From Candidatus Uhrbacteria bacterium RIFOXYA2_FULL_40_9 (lineage in GTDB: Bacteria > Patescibacteriota > Patescibacteriia > UBA9934 > GWF2-40-263), in the NCBI GenBank assembly GCA_001791615.1, contig MGEY01000004.1:4975-21316 (forward strand): a stretch of 16,342 nucleotides of DNA, given 5' to 3'. The notes beneath the pieces were generated by a model. That model was not told the DNA's origin and ran no database searches. It saw only the letters and a program-made list of their open reading frames with translations. The first letter of the stretch is position 1. Each line of letters opens with the position of its first letter. This document shows, piece by piece, positions 13,244 through 16,342 of this stretch. The position numbers and the translations under genes are program-made.

Positions 13244-13696
13244 ATGTTGCCATCAATGCTTATTCCTTTTGCAAGTTTTCTTGGGTTCCTTTGGTTTTTA
13301 GTCTATTGGATCTTTGGAGGAGTTTTTTTTGCTCTTGTTGCGATTCTTCGTTTAGGACGTGTAAGAAAAGTTCGTTTTAGTTGTCTTTTTAGTGTTTGGA
13401 CTCTGTTTTGTGGAGTTGGGGCTGCTTTGTTTGGAATTAAACTTGGAGAAGAATCTATTCAAACGTGTTATCTCCTTGCGCAAACACGAGCAGAAACCAT
13501 TACGGCTTTTTTTGGATGCGGATTTGCAGGAGTGTTTAGTTTATTCATGCTGGGTGCTGTTGCTGTGATTTTGGGAGGGTTTGCGATTTTGTCTCTTTCA
13601 AAAAATAAATCAAAAGCATGGATTGTTTTTGATAAGGAAGATGATGAGGAAAAAGAAGAAGGTTTTCAAGTGGAAGGGGAAGGGTTTTTTCGTTGA
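13244..13696 (+). CDS. Hypothetical three-helix membrane protein
   Basis: About 150 residues; I recognise no family. Three hydrophobic stretches are visible (about 9-36, 46-66 and 88-118 from the chosen start), separated by a basic loop (RLGRVRKVRF) and a short extracytoplasmic loop with the only clearly polar residues. The C-terminus is a strongly acidic tail (DKEDDEEKEEG) that should be cytoplasmic. The start is uncertain: ATG at 13244, ATG at 13256 and TTG at 13238 are in frame, and none has a Shine-Dalgarno. The gene lies between two tRNA genes on the same strand, and the tRNA-Val promoter overlaps its stop codon. It is probably carried on read-through from tRNA-Ile. Confidence 0.6.
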   Translation: MLPSMLIPFASFLGFLWFLVYWIFGGVFFALVAILRLGRVRKVRFSCLFSVWTLFCGVGAALFGIKLGEESIQTCYLLAQTRAETITAFFGCGFAGVFSLFMLGAVAVILGGFAILSLSKNKSKAWIVFDKEDDEEKEEGFQVEGEGFFR

Positions 13697-13721
13697 CTTT
13701 CTTTCCAATGTCCATTATTAT
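13693..13721 (+). promoter_or_regulatory. Promoter of tRNA-Val
   Basis: TTGACT (13693-13698) and TATTAT (13716-13721) are 17 bases apart. Transcription would start near 13729, only a few bases before the mature tRNA. The -35 overlaps the stop codon of the hypothetical membrane protein. Confidence 0.75.
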
Positions 13722-13735
13722 TTTTCGCAGAATAA

Positions 13736-13812
13736 GGGCGGTTAGCTCAGCTGGTTAGAGCGCCACATTGACATTGTGGAGGTCAGAGGTTCGAGTCCTC
13801 TACCGCCCACCA
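13736..13812 (+). tRNA. tRNA-Val, anticodon GAC
   Basis: A complete cloverleaf: acceptor GGGCGGT (13736-13742) with ACCGCCC (13802-13808), D-stem GCTC/GAGC, anticodon stem CCACA/TGTGG with loop TTGACAT (anticodon GAC at 13770-13772), T-stem AGAGG/CCTCT with loop TTCGAGT, discriminator A and encoded CCA (13810-13812). It reads the valine codons GUC and GUU. Confidence 0.97.
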
Positions 13813-13846
13813 CGTAAAAACAGCAGATCATCTGCTGTTTTTACGT
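13812..13846. terminator. Bidirectional terminator shared by tRNA-Val and the CCA-adding enzyme gene
   Basis: A perfect 17-base inverted repeat centred on C at 13829. The core is CAGCAGAT/ATCTGCTG, flanked by AAAAA on one side and TTTTT on the other, then ACGT on both ends. It works as a terminator in both directions. Its first base is the final A of the tRNA-Val CCA end, and the converging gene ends at 13866. Confidence 0.92.
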
Positions 13847-13865
13847 TGGGAAATTTATTTTTTTG

Positions 13866-15260
13866 TTAGGACAATTTTTTTAAAATTTCTTCTTTTGTTT
13901 TTCCTTGACCTGTGAGTTGAAGATCAAAGGCTTGTTGCAACAGAGCCCCAACCTTTGGACCAGGGGAGAGATGGAGAGCTTCCATTACTTCCTTTCCTGT
14001 GACAAGACTTCTCATTTGGGAAACATTTTCCACCCCACAATTTTTGCAAAAGTCTTGTTGTCTTTGATCGAGCTGATTTGCAATGACATGCTGACCTAAT
14101 GCATGGAGTGCGTTGATAAAATTTGCTCCATACGTTGCCATGAAGGTTCTGTAAAAAAGATGGGGTGGAAGTGAGAGAGTTGTTTGAGGAGAAGTTTTAT
14201 CAAAGAGAAATTTTTGAATAGCAAGGACCTGTCGTGTTTCTGCACGAAGAGGGGATCCAGGTGGAGCATTTTCAAACTGATGGGAACGGAGACGTTTTGC
14301 TGCCAAATTTGGATCAACTTCTCTCAGAAGGAGAGCAAGGATTGTTTCACTATTTTTGTTTTTTAATTGACCAAGAGGAGAAAAGTACTCTGGTTGAGCT
14401 GTACGGAGATCATGAATTTCTGGAAAGAGTTCACGGAAAGCCCCAGAAGCATAAAAGAGTTCAGAAGCCTTTTGAGGATCATGGATTAAAGCTTTGGCCA
14501 TTTCTTTAGCAATAACTTCTCGCGCAGCCACATATTTTTTTTCTTGACCTCCTTTTTCTTTGTTTTCACCTTTCATGAGATTAATGTCTGCCATTTTTGT
14601 TTGGATGGCTTGAAAGGTTTCTGGTTCAATTTCAAATCCAAGTTGCGTGGCTTGTCGAATGGCACGGAGCATACGAGTCATGTCCTCAGAAAATCGTTCT
14701 AAAGGTACGCCAACAGCTCGAATCATTTTTTGTTGAAGATCTTTTTGACCATGAAAAGGGTCAAGAAGTTTTGAAGATCGGATATCAAATGCCATGGCAT
14801 TGATAGTGAAATCTCTACGACTAAGATCTGTTTCGACTGGGAGAGAAGGATCTGATTGCATTTCAAAATCTTTATATCCTCCCAAGCTTCCTTCAGTTGC
14901 ATGTTCTGTTCTCGGAAGAGCAAGATCAATCGCTTCAAATTGGTTCGCAGGGAATCCATTTGGAGAAAATTTGAATACACCAAAATGACTTCCGACAAGG
15001 TTAATATCTCCTCGTTCCTTAAACCATTTTTCGATGGATGTTGCTTCAACCCCTCGAATAATAAAATCAAAATCTTTATTTTTTCTTTGAAGAAAAAAAT
15101 CACGCACAGAACCACCAACTAAAAATAATTCTGCTTGTGGATAATCACGTAAAAAATCTTGACAAAAAGCGAGTGTAGGTTCGTGTTCGAGAACATCTTT
15201 TATTTTTTCTAAAAATGTTTCTAAAAGATTTTCGTATCGGGGAGGAGTGTCATGCTGCAT
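13866..15260 (-). CDS. cca: CCA tRNA nucleotidyltransferase
   Basis: A 464-residue class II nucleotidyltransferase of the CCA-adding/poly(A) polymerase family. Motifs in order: LVGGSVRDFFL (47-57); DFD (Asp63, Asp65) with the third likely metal ligand Asp112 in AIDLALPRTE; the nucleotide-selecting RRDFTINAMAFDI (148-160) and DPFHGQKDL; then ERFSEDMTRMLRAIRQATQLGFEIEP (188-213) at the neck. The C-terminal half is a helical body including a CxxC-like CKNCGVENV segment and the end LTGQGKTKEEILKKL. The enzyme adds or repairs the CCA end of tRNAs. Both tRNAs in this window encode CCA, so here it would mainly repair. A poly(A) polymerase role is less likely given family and context. The start at 15260 has no clear Shine-Dalgarno; a candidate promoter lies 27 bases upstream. 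Confidence 0.92.
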   Translation of the reverse strand: MQHDTPPRYENLLETFLEKIKDVLEHEPTLAFCQDFLRDYPQAELFLVGGSVRDFFLQRKNKDFDFIIRGVEATSIEKWFKERGDINLVGSHFGVFKFSPNGFPANQFEAIDLALPRTEHATEGSLGGYKDFEMQSDPSLPVETDLSRRDFTINAMAFDIRSSKLLDPFHGQKDLQQKMIRAVGVPLERFSEDMTRMLRAIRQATQLGFEIEPETFQAIQTKMADINLMKGENKEKGGQEKKYVAAREVIAKEMAKALIHDPQKASELFYASGAFRELFPEIHDLRTAQPEYFSPLGQLKNKNSETILALLLREVDPNLAAKRLRSHQFENAPPGSPLRAETRQVLAIQKFLFDKTSPQTTLSLPPHLFYRTFMATYGANFINALHALGQHVIANQLDQRQQDFCKNCGVENVSQMRSLVTGKEVMEALHLSPGPKVGALLQQAFDLQLTGQGKTKEEILKKLS

Positions 15261-15286
15261 AAGAGATTAAGTTATGAGTCTTCTCT

Positions 15287-15315
15287 ATTGTTTCAGGACT
15301 AGTGGATCGTGACAA
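15287..15315 (-). promoter_or_regulatory. Candidate promoter of cca
   Basis: TTGTCA (15310-15315) and AACAAT (15287-15292) on the minus strand are 17 bases apart, predicting a leader of about 20 bases. Confidence 0.45.
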
Positions 15316-15392
15316 GTTTGTTGTGTAGAAAGTTGTAAGAAAAAAGAAAAATTAGTGGGAAAAGTACTTGTGGATATTTTAAGTAATTATTT

Positions 15393-15416
15393 TTTGTCTA
15401 AACCAAGCTAGACAAA
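15393..15416. repeat. Stem-loop in the AT-rich intergenic region
   Basis: TTTGTCTA (15393-15400) and TAGACAAA (15409-15416) are exact reverse complements with an eight-base loop. Neither direction is followed by a proper T-run, so it is not a clear terminator. Confidence 0.5.
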
Positions 15417-15591
15417 CAGATAAAAAATCTGTGGAAAAATATTTACGATTATTTTGTTTTTTTCTTTTATATTTTTTTCTTTTTTTTGGAAAAAACAAGA
15501 CTGGGAACTTCAAAAATAAATTTAAAAAAATATATTTATACATCTTTGATATTTTTGCAAAAGCTAGAGAAAATTTATACACAGTTTTCCT

Positions 15592-15620
15592 TCGTCACAT
15601 TGATGTAAAAATGTTATAAT
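15592..15620 (+). promoter_or_regulatory. Promoter of the cohesin-like surface protein gene
   Basis: A perfect TATAAT (15615-15620) preceded by TGT gives an extended -10; TCGTCA (15592-15597) lies 17 bases upstream and matches four of six -35 positions. The leader is about 45 bases and AT-rich. Confidence 0.7.
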
Positions 15621-15672
15621 TTTAATCGAAATTACTTTTAAAAATAAATCTTCAAATCTTAATTTTTTACCT

Positions 15673-16342
15673 ATGCGAAGAACTGCTGTTTTCTTCCTGG
15701 TGCTTGCGATATCCATCGTGAGTTTTGGTTTTGTTCCGTATGCACATGCAAGCGGGACCGCAACCATGACACTGTCGCCTGAAACGATCAGTGTAGAAAC
15801 CGGGGACACGTTCACGATTTCCGTTTTGGTTAATCCAAATGGGGAGTCGCTCGACACCGCACGTGTCAACATGTCGTATTCATCTTCATTGCTTGAAGCG
15901 ACATGGTTCGAGATTGGGTCTCAATTCCCATTCATTTCACCAGGATACGAGATCGATAATTCAACCGGAGAACTTTCTTATGGGGCTTTCAAGTTTGGCT
16001 CACAAGTAACAAGCTCTGGAACTTTTGCCACGGTTACGTTCCATGCCTTATCTGCTGGAACAGCAACAATCAATTTAACAAGTGATTGTAAACTGATTAA
16101 CAATGGCACAGAAAAAATTTCCACAAGCGCTTTAAACTCTGTCACCGTAACAGTTGTAGGGGAAACCGTAGAAGCAATTGACGGAAGTACAACGGAAGAG
16201 ACAACAGGAACAACAACCGGAGCAGCCGGAGTTTCTGCAAGCGCTTCTGCTGAACAAAATGCTCTTGTTTACTTTGGAGCGTTTTATGCACGTATGCCAT
16301 CAAGTGGTGATGATTGGAGTGCTTTGCACTGTATTGCTTATG
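15673..16342 (+). CDS. Secreted cohesin-domain surface protein, partial at C-terminus
   Basis: 223 residues are visible before the right edge. Residues 1-27 form a signal peptide ending AHA/SG. Residues about 30-160 resemble a cohesin-type beta sandwich: SPETISVETGDTFTISVLVN, a VNMSYSSSLLEA strand pair, GELSYGAFKFGS, and GTFATVTFHALSAGTATINL. A Thr/Gly/Ala/Ser-rich linker follows (about 165-195). The last visible part, ALVYFGAFYARMPSSGDDWSALHCIAY, looks like the start of a Trp/Cys-containing module I associate with Candidate Phyla Radiation surface proteins; this is from memory. It is probably an exported cell-surface or S-layer-like protein. Codon use has more C and G at third positions (ACC, GTC, ATC, TTC, GCG) than neighbouring genes. 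No Shine-Dalgarno is seen before the ATG. Confidence 0.75.
   Translation, partial: MRRTAVFFLVLAISIVSFGFVPYAHASGTATMTLSPETISVETGDTFTISVLVNPNGESLDTARVNMSYSSSLLEATWFEIGSQFPFISPGYEIDNSTGELSYGAFKFGSQVTSSGTFATVTFHALSAGTATINLTSDCKLINNGTEKISTSALNSVTVTVVGETVEAIDGSTTEETTGTTTGAAGVSASASAEQNALVYFGAFYARMPSSGDDWSALHCIAY

Larger units (their letters stand above)
15261..15672. other. AT-rich intergenic region with DnaA-box-like 9-mers
   Basis: About 410 bases without a credible gene; the short open frames here are low-complexity poly-Lys/Phe. DnaA-box-like sites: TTATACACA at 15575-15583 (plus) and TTTTCCACA at 15430-15438 (minus) both fit TTWTNCACA; ATATCCACA at 15369-15377 (minus) and TTCTACACA at 15322-15330 (minus) each have one mismatch. 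The stretch 15440-15540 is nearly all A and T. Promoters point outward at both ends. It could be an origin or simply an AT-rich promoter region; no dnaA or dnaN is in the window. Confidence 0.3.

Noticed and set aside
15379..15619. Two short overlapping open frames (67 and 62 residues) in the AT-rich intergenic region
   Set aside because: Both are poly-Lys/Phe low-complexity products of AT-rich DNA with no start signal.

Overview
The window looks like chromosomal DNA of an AT-rich bacterium, most probably a member of the Patescibacteria (Candidate Phyla Radiation, Parcubacteria-like). This is an inference from gene content. It rests on a cysteine-rich membrane protein with a type IV secretion pilin-like two-helix core, a membrane-anchored DsbA-like protein, an archaeal-type CMP kinase, a TrmB-type regulator, a secG/oligopeptide-binding protein pair, and a cohesin-like surface protein ending in a Trp/Cys-rich module. 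The standard stop codons fit every gene seen. No rRNA, CRISPR array, transposase or integrase was found.

Layout. 1-1803 (minus): secG followed by a membrane-anchored family 5 solute-binding protein that runs off the left edge, with a good promoter in front of secG. 1979-4337 (plus): a DsbA-like thiol protein whose active site reads CVYS, then a 518-residue protein with about 27 cysteines, probably its folding client; a strong terminator follows. 4472-7372 (plus): uvrA with its own candidate promoter and terminator. 7482-8521 (minus): a tight three-gene operon, zinc ribbon / NUDIX hydrolase / related zinc ribbon, with its own terminator. 8522-8700: divergent intergenic region with a 17-bp operator-like palindrome and a promoter for a TrmB-like regulator (8701-9486), which is followed by an AI-2E family permease (9549-10601). 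A hairpin usable in both directions separates this from the minus-strand block 10654-12961, read in the order small membrane protein, rluD-like pseudouridine synthase, CMP kinase, rplS (bL19, with its own promoter and an acidic N-terminal extension).

13116-15260 is a tRNA-related segment: tRNA-Ile with anticodon UAU, a three-helix hypothetical membrane protein, tRNA-Val(GAC), and a convergent CCA-adding enzyme gene sharing one long hairpin with tRNA-Val. A very AT-rich intergenic stretch of about 410 bp (15261-15672) holds several DnaA-box-like 9-mers, a stem-loop and two divergent promoters. The plus-strand cohesin-like surface protein gene begins at 15673 and is cut by the right edge.

The most notable items are the tRNA-Ile(UAU), which suggests AUA decoding without lysidine; the CxxS thiol protein paired with a cysteine-rich pilin-like protein; the zinc-ribbon/NUDIX/zinc-ribbon operon facing a TrmB-like regulator across a palindrome; and the possible DnaA-box cluster.
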